In this document: positions 17,913-24,934 of the stretch, piece by piece | Layout: each line of letters opens with the position of its first letter | Position numbering within the stretch: position 1 is the stretch's first letter | Source: an uncultured Myxococcales bacterium | Lineage (GTDB): Bacteria; Myxococcota_A; Bradymonadia; UBA7976; UBA1532 | Reading direction: 5' to 3' | DNA: 46,351 bases | Assembly (NCBI GenBank): GCA_903847385.1 | Contig: CAINDO010000328.1 | Coordinates: 1 to 46,351 of the forward strand | Made by a program: the position numbers and the translations under genes | The notes under the pieces: generated by a model | Database searches by the model: none | The model's input: only the letters and a program-made list of their open reading frames with translations | Told to the model about the DNA's origin: nothing

Positions 17913-18503
17913 GTCAAGGACGGTGCGACTGTGCCTTCGGGAACACCAAACAAGGCCGTGCGGGTGCTCGGCGCGTCGAAAGAAAGTACGGTCGGCAAGG
18001 CCGTTCCCGCGGGGACAGCCGACAAAGCCGTAAGGCTGTTGGGGAGCGGGACTACGCGACCGCTCAATGTCGTTCGAAGTCAAGCAGCCAATGTGAGTGA
18101 ACTGGTTCAGGCGTTGCACCCCAAGACAGATATGCCGATGAAGTCTGAACAAGTCTCTTCGTGGCTCAAGAATGAAGTTGGCAAGGCTGAAAGCCTATTG
18201 GCGCTGGTCGACGAAAGCCGTGCGGCCGCGACCCGGGCCAATCATCCTGAGGCCGTGGCGGTCCTGGAGGCCCTGCAGAACCGCGTCGCCGACCATGCCT
18301 GGAACACCGGCGGGGCACTTCGCCTCTATACTGCCAGAGAGCATGACCAGATGCCGCAGGTTCCGCAGACAGTGCCTCGAATTGGCTCCACCGCCCAAGA
18401 AGGCCAACTTCCGAGCGCAAACGAGACCGCGCGGAGCGGCTTTCGGCAGGATTGGGCGGACGCGAAGCAAAACGGTGGTCGATACGACAGCGATTCCAAT
18501 TGA
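12435..18503 (+). CDS. SpvB/TcdB/RHS-repeat protein, copy 2 (TcB-TcC-like fusion with foreign-looking tip)
   Basis: This 2022-aa protein starts at the ATG that overlaps the lipoprotein stop; the signal peptide ends GAQAQ. The frame is open upstream to 12363, but that lies inside the lipoprotein gene. SpvB, FG-GAP, TcdB-mid, RHS repeats and RHS core follow the same order as copy 1 with only scattered substitutions, up to DPVGL (Leu1826). The 196-aa tip (1827-2022) is wholly different. It begins with two copies of a TxxKAVR(V/L)LG motif, then a helical stretch (QVSSWLKNEVGKAESLLALV), and ends with a hydrophilic tail. No known nuclease, deaminase or ADP-ribosyltransferase motif was recognised. 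Base composition falls sharply in the tip. The next gene has a lipoprotein signal and does not look like an immunity protein. Expected role: second cocoon with a different cargo. Confidence 0.93.
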   Translation: MKRRNTLALAALMLPIPLGAQAQTGVSDDRVSLPEGPGSLEGVGESVRPNLNMGTMSWNVPIPVPQGFPGVTPELGLRYDSGAGSGAVGIGWSMDVPAIERLTLRGLPDYDLDDEFTAEGGQLVRVSQNPLVYRARDERGFTRYTWVEAGDGAAGYWLAEYPDGRKGYFGATHEGRAVATARHEDAGRTFRYALVDMVDVFGHRLHYTYQRDDAQPGQVGASLLLAVDWVYAQGDAGESTYQVAFAYEPASDPTGQSVVSDAKAGFDVRTVSRLREVSVFSRGQRIRRMRLSYEPYADAGGFTRLTRVETLGQRDGVYPVRFDFAYSQALGGQCADADCRRPYMVDMGDVDLDPTSGQATLIDINGDGLPDLMHAPPNGNQRFFLNVPDPDGGSAFGAPVPSNFGGQQFQLTSGRVQPLDVDGDGFCDLLNTRTAEVLYNRGLGDWAEAGNLLDVGALANLDADFELGAGADLAGIRFLDFDNDKRIDLLRSSAQDTNIYRNLGGGGFEAAPGVEALGYGIRENALTFADMNGDGLQDAVVVQIGSIRYRVNYGHGQWGPEIRLAGAPIDNDEELAKHSLEDINGDGLADVVVVVGRTVKFAISRNGQGFFQVRTLTSQDLEAGGQIPDRQDRNVLFADMNANGSQDVVWLGRGGDIQYLELFPVRPNLLTRITNGIGSVIDVAYGTSVEHIARGGEPWDTPLPHPMLVVDRIDTWDELSEEHEVDTFAYRNGFYDGVEKQFRGYARVVQTLVGDEDHEEGTQTVTFDVGQDDVYRHGLQLTSVQTSAGRTLRRTESEYEDCPVAEVPANGLRFPVRHLCQVGTTTVVEEGRPAAEHVTLETHETHDGYGNVVSSENLGVTRIGGGACPACPAGRSPDDFGAPCGPMCLGDEQFTETEYVSPQNTGGRWILHAATRTRSFGREGSPLVSETLNYYDGADFEGLALGQLTHGKVSRTTVAKAAGEAPIVASRVAFDEHGNVIATIDPLGTPDGNTHRREYTYDAEGLRVVGTDILLEDPARAPYRLRRETTYEPLFDKVSESTAWMRVENGQVLSPRRSSSFAYDQFGRLTKRVLPGGDTLQNPTEEYVYELASPVSRILARKRSQVGGAYDLESASCMDGRGRSTQSRTRLAQGRWQVGGFTVYDRRSTPKAVYQPFIGMDGACETSPPAGVLAERFAFDSTERRLTATHPDSDVYGTASVSRTEYLPLATRAWDENDTDARSPHANTPTTQKTDGLGRLTAIERLLAANGPPAVLTAHYDGLGRLTGYTDDAGNEKSQTYDLAGRLLEIDDPNAGVTQLTYDDAGNVLTRTDARGETVAMAYDGANRPVAKWNPEDEAGSRIMMRYDGCDAEECSNPEGLLSEVTYPGPGLERQGFDLRGRPIYFAREIDGHLFAQRNTFDNADRLRSSTYPDGREIERRYDDAGRLTTIDGIVAAVEYDPRGVMMSMERADGSADTLAYDSRLRPTSLATTVPGGLAQDLGFTRDRVGNLLSVADTSGQGPNASVEYVHDAWYRTREAHLSIGGQDETLGWQFDTLDNIVSRTSSREADAHGLTGAFSYDGAGPNAVTAAGDLTLEYDAAGYVTRRGERALTWDYQGRLTSQGAGGENAYGADATRVKARADGSVTHYALPDFDVRDGISSLYVRVGRARVARLDSESLATTLLTDHNGDDRIDAGDAAIAEEGEGSESEVDALLWSAVRRQLLDHGHETTQLHADHLGSLTVATADGELVGKRGFLPTGEPRDDDFGFVDVYGFTGQEGAESNDSGLIHFKHRWLDPALGRWESPDPLFAAASARNLSNLGESTTGYAYVGNGFGDHVDPVGLVKDGATVPSGTPNKAVRVLGASKESTVGKAVPAGTADKAVRLLGSGTTRPLNVVRSQAANVSELVQALHPKTDMPMKSEQVSSWLKNEVGKAESLLALVDESRAAATRANHPEAVAVLEALQNRVADHAWNTGGALRLYTAREHDQMPQVPQTVPRIGSTAQEGQLPSANETARSGFRQDWADAKQNGGRYDSDSN
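17913..18500 (+). other. Low-GC variable tip of the second RHS protein
   Basis: By hand count, 18121-18180 has 27 G/C of 60, whereas 17761-17820 in the RHS core has 47 of 60. The drop starts just after the DPVGL codons. Composition and loss of similarity to copy 1 coincide, as expected for a replaced C-terminal cassette. Confidence 0.8.
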
Positions 18504-18550
18504 GCCGGCGCGTGAGCTTCTTGACCATCAATGGAAACCCGGAGTCTGCG

Positions 18551-21500
18551 GTGCAAACCTTCAAATCGCTTGAAGCGTTCCTCATTGGGGTTGCAGTCCT
18601 TTCGGCGGTGGCCTGTGGAGACGCCGGAGTCTCGAACAACCCCAAGACTACGGATTCCGCGGTCTCGATGGGAGGCACGCAGCCTGACACGGGGACAGGC
18701 GGCGAGGCGTCGACCGGTGGGGATGCCACCGGCGGCGAGTCACCCCCGCCCCCCGTCCGCGACGCCGGCCCCGAGTCCGACGCCCTGACCTGCATCACCG
18801 GCTCCATCGGCTGTGAGTGCACGGCCGGGGGCGGGTGCGAGCCCGGGCTGGTCTGCAACGGCGACCACAAGTGCGACACCCCGCCCCCGGTCGAGTGCCC
18901 CGTGGGCACCCGCGACTGCCCCTGCGACAAGGGCGAGTGCGCCTCGGCGGACCTGAGCTGCAACGTGGACGGTTTCTGCGTGCCCATCGACTGCCCCCGG
19001 GGCGCGGAGACGTGCCCCTGTACGGCCGCGGGCCGCTGCGGCCTGGCCGAGGACGGCAGCGCGCTCGTGTGCACGGACGACGTGTGCGCGCGCCCCGGCT
19101 GCACGACGGGCGAGCTCGGCTGCATGTGCGACGCCGGCGAGTGTACAGGCGGCGCCGTGTGCCGCGACGACGTGTGTCGCCCCAACGACTGCCCGGCTGG
19201 CGACACGGGCTGCCCCTGCGGCGCCGGCAACACCTGCGACGCCCCGGACGACGCCTGCCAGAGCGGCACCTGCCAGCCCGAGGGTTGCACGGCCGGGACG
19301 CTGGCCTGCGCCTGCGTGGCCGGCGAGTGCAATGGTGTTCTGGAGTGCGCCGGAAACGTGTGCATCGAGCCGCGCGGGGGCGACGGGCAGCCCTGCGCCG
19401 CCGGCGACCGGTGTGATCCCGGGCTGGCCTGCGAGGGCGGCCTCTGCCGCGACCAGACTGGACGGCTGCAAGGCCCCTGCGACGCGGACGGGCTGTGCAA
19501 CGACGGCCTCGCCTGCCGCGCCGATCGGTGTCAGACCTGCAATGCCGGCTCCCTGGGATGCAACTGCGACATGGACGCCTGTGACCCCGGCCTGGAGTGC
19601 GACGACGACGATCGCTGCGTGCCCGACGACGGCATCCCCGATCCGGGCGTGGCGCGCTGTTACACCGTGTGCAAGAGCGAGACGTACACAGACCGCGTGA
19701 CGGGCCTCGTGCGCGCCTGCCCGGCGGACGGCCTCGCCCCGGATTGCCAGAACGGCGACGGCCGCGTTTGCCGCGAGGGTTCGTGTCTGTTGCCGGCGGA
19801 TCCCGTGCCGAGCTGCGACACGGACGCGGAGTGCCCCGAGCATCAGGGCTGCATGAACGGTCAGTGTCTGTCGAACTGCGTCGACGACGACGACTGCGTC
19901 GACGCGGACTCGATCTGCCACCTGAAGGTCTGCCGCAAGAGCTGCGACCTCGACGGGGGCGACTGCCCGGACGGCTACAACTGCTCCGCCCTGGCGGACG
20001 GTGTGTCGGGCGTGTGTCTCTACAGCGTGCCCGCCGTGGGCGAGCCGCACATGCAGGTCCTCGGCACCGTGACGCTCTCGACGCCCTCGCTCTCGTTCTC
20101 CAGCTACGACACCGACCGCACGTTCCAAATCGTCAACGGCAGCAACGCCGCGCAACGCTACACGATCCGCAAGGCCGCCCACGCGCTGACGAGCGAGGAT
20201 GCGACCATCGAGCGCCGCGAGGACTTCGACCCCGAGCTGCGCTGTGACCTGTCCTGCGACGACCGCGAGGCCGTGGTGCGGTCGCGTTGCGAGGACGCGG
20301 GCAGCCCGCCCGCCGTATGCAATCAGCTCGCCGCCGACGCGCGCCTGCAGTGCAACCCTGCCGTGTCGTGCCCTCTGACGTGGCTGGATCTGTTCGTCGA
20401 CGGCCGCCCCGCCCAGCGGGCGCAGGAGATCGAGGTCCAGGTGCCGGCGAACAGCTCGGCGACGCTGCACGCGGCCAACGCCGGCGGCGCGCCGGGTGTG
20501 CGCTACACCGGGGTCATCGAGGTCTCGCACCCGCAGATGAACACCGCTCGCCTCGACCTGGCCTACACCCAGTCGGCGACCGGACAGTGGACCGGCCGCA
20601 TGTATTACTTCTCGCAGTTCGGCGCCCAGGGCCTGAGCGCCTGGGCCGCCCGGCCCAACGCCCCTGCCAACGCGCTCCAGCAGGCCGGCAGCCGCGACGC
20701 GACGATCGACACCGTCGGCAACGCGCTCATGCAGGTCTGGGGCGGCTTCCGGGCCCAGCGCGTGTCTTACAACGACTTCACGGCGATGCTGACGTCGACG
20801 CGCACCGGGTCCTGGAGCTTCGAGCGCGTCGCGCGGGACTGCCGCACTCGTTACGGCCAGAGCGCCGCCTGCTACCTGACGGACAGCAATCAGGCGGGCT
20901 TCACGAGCTACACGACCAACACCCGGCAGAACCCCATCCCCTCGGGCGCGGTGGAGCTGCCCATCGCGATGAACCTGCTGGAGTCCGACGGCAACGTGCT
21001 CGCCGGCCGCATCAACAGCGCGGATGCGCTGCACTATGCGGGCGACCCGGCCATCACGATCCCCCTGGCCGGCGCGCCGGGGGCCTGCACGCGCACGCCG
21101 ACGGGCTCCTGTTTGCTGCTCGTCGACCCCGTGCGCTCTCAGACGCCTGCGGCGCGCATCAACGTCGGCGGTCGCACCGAGATGGAGGACGCCGACGCGA
21201 ACTGTCCCGCCGGCTTCGCGCGCGAGGAGTTTCCCTGGCTCCCCGTCGGCTTCGCACGCAACACAGGCCTGAGCGACGAGCTCGGCCCCTACCGCGCCGA
21301 GTGCCGCAGCACGCAGTTGCCCTTCGGCGATCTCGCCCTCGTGGCCCGCAATCGGCACCTGTCCAGCTCGAACCCGATCCCGGATGGCCGCCCGCGCCGG
21401 CGTGAGCTGCGCATCATCGACGGCGGCTTCATCAACCAGGAACAGCTCTTCCTGATCTTCGAGGAGCGCTTCGAGTCGTTTTTCGGGGCCTCGGACACCG

Positions 21501-24500
21501 CGGGCTTCTCGGCCTACGGCTACATGATGATGTCCCGTTCGGGACAGGACCTGGACGTCGAGACCGACCTCGGACCCGGCCAGGCCAACGGCATCCCGGA
21601 CGTCTTCGACGGCGCCTCGCCGCCGGTCCAGGTCGCCGAGATCCAGGAGGACCTGGCCCCCGCCTGCAGCGCTGATCTGGTCGAGCTCATCGGTGGCCTG
21701 GCCCCACGCGGCGGCGGGGCGATCGCCAACCCCAACGGCGCCGTCGAGACCCTGGTGCACGGCGTGCCCCGCACGGTGGGCGGCCTGGCCTGTCTGCAGG
21801 GCCTGGACATCGCCGGGAGCGATCAGCCCTGCCTGGAGCCCGGGCAATCGGTGCACTACTACTGCGAAGCCACCGGGACCTTCGACGGCGCGGGCGGCGA
21901 TGTCGTCGAGGCGTGCCCGGCGGGCAGCAAGGTGACCTACTTCGTCCTCCAGCTCGGCGCGCCCGACCCCGCGGCCCACCGCTGCAATACGCGGGCGAAC
22001 GGCGACCGAGGCACGTGCCAGTCCGCACTGAATGTCCTCGTCGATGCCGGCCACGTGGCCCAGCTCGATCCGGCCTTCACCTGTCGCGACCAGAACCAGG
22101 CGCTCTGCAGCGCCGACCGCCTCGACCTGCGCGCGGGCAAGGTCTTCTTCCCGCCGCTGCCCGAGCCCGTGGCCGTCTTCCGGCCGTTGAACGAGGCCGT
22201 CGACCAGGCGTTCCGCTACAAGACGCGTTTCCGTGGCCGCACCGGTTCGGCCGTCGGGTTCGCCCCGCAGATCTGTCTGCCGGACTCCGACCAGATCCCG
22301 TACTGCTACGATCCGGAGGCCATCGAGGAGATCCGGACCCGCATCGACTGCCTGCTCTCCATCTGGCGGGCGCCGGCCCAGTTCAGCGCACTGTCGCAGT
22401 CGAACCAGTCTCTGGTGGTCGAGACGTTGCAGGAGGCCTTCGCCATCGGCCCGCCGAATCACCCGGGCAACGCCCCGCGCGAGTCGCTCCGCGACGGCTT
22501 CGAGCGGCTCTATGCCGAGCTGCTGACCATGATGGGCGACGAGTCCCTCACCCGTGCGTTCGCCTCGCGCTACGACATCGCGGGCAACCGCGCGGGCGCC
22601 TTCAGCGGCACGCTCTTCGAGCCCAACGGCATCGAGCTCTCCGGCGTGGTGGGGGGCGAGTTCCGCAACCTGTACGAGGCGCGCCAGTACTACCAGGAGG
22701 CCGTCACCCGGCTGTTCTCCCTCGCGCCGACCCTCTGGACGAGCATCAACGGCGACCCCGCGCGCAACTTCGTGACCGACGAGACCGTCGGCGAGTACTT
22801 CGAGCGGGTCATCCGCGCCTCGACGCAAAAGACCCGCACGGCCAGCGCGATCGCCGAGCGATACCAGCGCGTGAACCGGCCGGATCTGGCGCGGGGCGTG
22901 CTGGAGCGGGAATACACCGCGGCCTATCTCGAGTCGGTGATCCTGTCGCGCATGCTGCAGAGCATCATCGCCCAGGTGGACGACAGCGCCCGCGACGGCG
23001 TGCGGGTGACCATGGAGGACGCGGCGCGACGCTATCGCGCGGCGCTGATGGACATGCAGAACGCGTATCGGGAGATCGCCGACGACGTGAACATCTTCGG
23101 CTTCGCGCCGGACTACATCCCGTTCCCGACGATCGACGTCCGCGAAACGAACGGCTTCGAGAACATGCTGCTTCGCGTCGACCAGAAGCTCCGCCTGGCC
23201 CGCGACAAGGAAGAGGCCGCCATCGCCAGCGACCGGGCCTTCGAGACGGACGCCGCCGAGTTCCAGTCGGAGCTGGTGCGCCTGCGCAACACCTACGAGG
23301 GCCAGCTTCGCGAAATCTGCGGCAGCTTCGTCGGGCCTGACGGCGTGGTGTATCCGGCGATCAAGAAATACGCGACGCTCTCCCCCATCCTCGAGCGATT
23401 CGGCGATCCGTGTGGCCTGGTCGACAACGGAGACATCTACTCGGCGATGATTGCGATGGAGCAGGGCAACATCGACCTGCAGGACCGACTGCAGGCCATT
23501 CGGGATGTCATCAGCCACATCGGGATCGCCAACCAGTACATGGTCGACATGTGCGGCGTACAGGACATGTATCGGCTGCTCGTGCGGGAGAACCGCGGAA
23601 GGAGCATCAACCTGCAGGACGACATCAACGACGCGCAGCTCGACATCAACCTGATGCAGTCGGCATTGTCGCTGGCTGGCCAGGAGATGGGCGCATTGCT
23701 GACCTGCGCCGGGGCGAGCGCCTCGGCACTCGCCCCGGGTGGAGGCGCGGGGGCGGCGTTGGCGTGCGCTGCAGCGGCGCATATCGGCGTCGGATACGCG
23801 GTCGTCCACGCGGGCCTGGAGGTCGGCGTCCAGATCCAGCAGCGCAAGATCTTCGACAAACAGATCGAGCTCCTCGAACTTCAGGAAAAGGAGGCAGAGT
23901 GGCCGTACGAGCAGGCGTGCGCCTCATCCGAGTTCGAGGTGAAGCGCCAGGTGGCCGACCTGCTGGTCGAGATGAAGCGCAAGCAGCTCGACGCCCTGCG
24001 CGCCCAGTACCAGATCAGCCTCCAGCGCGGTGAACTGCAGCGCCTCTACAACCGCGGCCAGCGCCTGCAGGCCGAGAGTGAAGAGGTCCAGCAGCTCGCC
24101 ATCAACGTGGCCGCCGCGCGCAACGACCCGAACATCCGCATCTTCCGCAACGATGCGGTGATCAACGCCGAGGTGGCCTTCGACGCCGCCATCCGCGAGG
24201 CGTACCGGACGACGCTGGTGTTCGAGTACTACACCAGCCAGAGCTATGCGCACCGGGGCGATCTGTTCCTCACGCGCCTGGCCTCGCGCGGGCAGTACAA
24301 CCTGGACAACTACATGAACGACCTGAACAACGCGTTCTTCGAATTCGAGCAGGAGTTCGGCCTGCCGAATCTGCGCGTGCAGGTCCTGTCCATGCGCGAC
24401 GACATGCTGAACATCGCGCGCACCGCGCCGGACGGGCGCCCGTACACCCTCGCCGAGCGCATCGGCATGTTGCGCGAGACGCTCCTGAACCCGGCCATGC

Positions 24501-24922
24501 TCGACCGCCACGGCTACACGGCCGTGCCGTTCTCGACGAGCCTCGACACCGTCTCCCCGGCGACGCGGAATCACAAGATCCGGTACATCGAGGCCGAGAT
24601 CAACGCCGACCGGGCCGGGGACGCCGTCGCGCGTTTGTACCTCACCCAGGGCGGCACCAGCGTGATCGACTCCGTGCGCGACGAGAAGCTGTATTACCGC
24701 TTCCCCGAGCTCACGGCCGTGCTCAACCCCTTCATCGGCGGCAACAAGGTCTTCGACCACGAGGTCTACCAGAACGCCCGCCTGCGGGACCGGCCCCTCA
24801 TCGCGACGGACTGGCGCCTGCTCATCAATCAGCGCGACGAGCGGGTGAATCAGGATCTCGATCTCGGCTCGATCAACGACATCCGTCTCTTCGTCTACTA
24901 TACGGACTTCACCGAACTCTGA
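18551..24922 (+). CDS. Giant Cys-rich lipoprotein with Tc toxin A-subunit-like helical and C-terminal beta regions
   Basis: The product has 2123 residues from a GTG with GGAG 6 nt upstream; an in-frame ATG at 18452 lies inside the RHS gene and is rejected. The signal ends LSAVAC (Cys22), followed by a Gly/Thr linker. Residues about 80-490 are tandem Cys-rich modules (CxCxxGxC...GLxCxxDxC), a likely disulfide stalk. Residues about 490-1250 are mixed beta. From about 1250 the protein is mainly helical. A long heptad region near 1640-1935 is interrupted at about 1713-1757 by a Gly/Ala-rich hydrophobic hairpin, and ends with AYRTTLVFEY and NYMNDLNNAFFEFE. The last 115 residues (HKIRYIEAEI ... DWRLLIN ... 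INDIRLFVYYTDF) resemble the TcB-binding beta domain at the end of TcA proteins (pattern: RRIKSVSL ... SWRLELP ... ISDVILHLRYTA). It follows two TcB-TcC-like genes, which supports a pore or translocation partner. The match is by eye only. Confidence 0.75.
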   Translation: MQTFKSLEAFLIGVAVLSAVACGDAGVSNNPKTTDSAVSMGGTQPDTGTGGEASTGGDATGGESPPPPVRDAGPESDALTCITGSIGCECTAGGGCEPGLVCNGDHKCDTPPPVECPVGTRDCPCDKGECASADLSCNVDGFCVPIDCPRGAETCPCTAAGRCGLAEDGSALVCTDDVCARPGCTTGELGCMCDAGECTGGAVCRDDVCRPNDCPAGDTGCPCGAGNTCDAPDDACQSGTCQPEGCTAGTLACACVAGECNGVLECAGNVCIEPRGGDGQPCAAGDRCDPGLACEGGLCRDQTGRLQGPCDADGLCNDGLACRADRCQTCNAGSLGCNCDMDACDPGLECDDDDRCVPDDGIPDPGVARCYTVCKSETYTDRVTGLVRACPADGLAPDCQNGDGRVCREGSCLLPADPVPSCDTDAECPEHQGCMNGQCLSNCVDDDDCVDADSICHLKVCRKSCDLDGGDCPDGYNCSALADGVSGVCLYSVPAVGEPHMQVLGTVTLSTPSLSFSSYDTDRTFQIVNGSNAAQRYTIRKAAHALTSEDATIERREDFDPELRCDLSCDDREAVVRSRCEDAGSPPAVCNQLAADARLQCNPAVSCPLTWLDLFVDGRPAQRAQEIEVQVPANSSATLHAANAGGAPGVRYTGVIEVSHPQMNTARLDLAYTQSATGQWTGRMYYFSQFGAQGLSAWAARPNAPANALQQAGSRDATIDTVGNALMQVWGGFRAQRVSYNDFTAMLTSTRTGSWSFERVARDCRTRYGQSAACYLTDSNQAGFTSYTTNTRQNPIPSGAVELPIAMNLLESDGNVLAGRINSADALHYAGDPAITIPLAGAPGACTRTPTGSCLLLVDPVRSQTPAARINVGGRTEMEDADANCPAGFAREEFPWLPVGFARNTGLSDELGPYRAECRSTQLPFGDLALVARNRHLSSSNPIPDGRPRRRELRIIDGGFINQEQLFLIFEERFESFFGASDTAGFSAYGYMMMSRSGQDLDVETDLGPGQANGIPDVFDGASPPVQVAEIQEDLAPACSADLVELIGGLAPRGGGAIANPNGAVETLVHGVPRTVGGLACLQGLDIAGSDQPCLEPGQSVHYYCEATGTFDGAGGDVVEACPAGSKVTYFVLQLGAPDPAAHRCNTRANGDRGTCQSALNVLVDAGHVAQLDPAFTCRDQNQALCSADRLDLRAGKVFFPPLPEPVAVFRPLNEAVDQAFRYKTRFRGRTGSAVGFAPQICLPDSDQIPYCYDPEAIEEIRTRIDCLLSIWRAPAQFSALSQSNQSLVVETLQEAFAIGPPNHPGNAPRESLRDGFERLYAELLTMMGDESLTRAFASRYDIAGNRAGAFSGTLFEPNGIELSGVVGGEFRNLYEARQYYQEAVTRLFSLAPTLWTSINGDPARNFVTDETVGEYFERVIRASTQKTRTASAIAERYQRVNRPDLARGVLEREYTAAYLESVILSRMLQSIIAQVDDSARDGVRVTMEDAARRYRAALMDMQNAYREIADDVNIFGFAPDYIPFPTIDVRETNGFENMLLRVDQKLRLARDKEEAAIASDRAFETDAAEFQSELVRLRNTYEGQLREICGSFVGPDGVVYPAIKKYATLSPILERFGDPCGLVDNGDIYSAMIAMEQGNIDLQDRLQAIRDVISHIGIANQYMVDMCGVQDMYRLLVRENRGRSINLQDDINDAQLDINLMQSALSLAGQEMGALLTCAGASASALAPGGGAGAALACAAAAHIGVGYAVVHAGLEVGVQIQQRKIFDKQIELLELQEKEAEWPYEQACASSEFEVKRQVADLLVEMKRKQLDALRAQYQISLQRGELQRLYNRGQRLQAESEEVQQLAINVAAARNDPNIRIFRNDAVINAEVAFDAAIREAYRTTLVFEYYTSQSYAHRGDLFLTRLASRGQYNLDNYMNDLNNAFFEFEQEFGLPNLRVQVLSMRDDMLNIARTAPDGRPYTLAERIGMLRETLLNPAMLDRHGYTAVPFSTSLDTVSPATRNHKIRYIEAEINADRAGDAVARLYLTQGGTSVIDSVRDEKLYYRFPELTAVLNPFIGGNKVFDHEVYQNARLRDRPLIATDWRLLINQRDERVNQDLDLGSINDIRLFVYYTDFTEL

Positions 24923-24934
24923 GGGGGATGCCCC

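Noticed and set aside
4681..18503. Type VI secretion-associated Rhs toxin-immunity locus.
   Set aside because: There are no PAAR, VgrG or DUF4123-type genes. The proteins carry signal peptides and SpvB/TcdB-mid domains, and no immunity-like ORF follows either tip.
18452..18550. Upstream ATG start for the 2123-aa lipoprotein.
   Set aside because: It lies inside the RHS coding region and places the signal peptide internally. The GTG at 18551 has GGAG at proper spacing and a lipobox 22 codons later.
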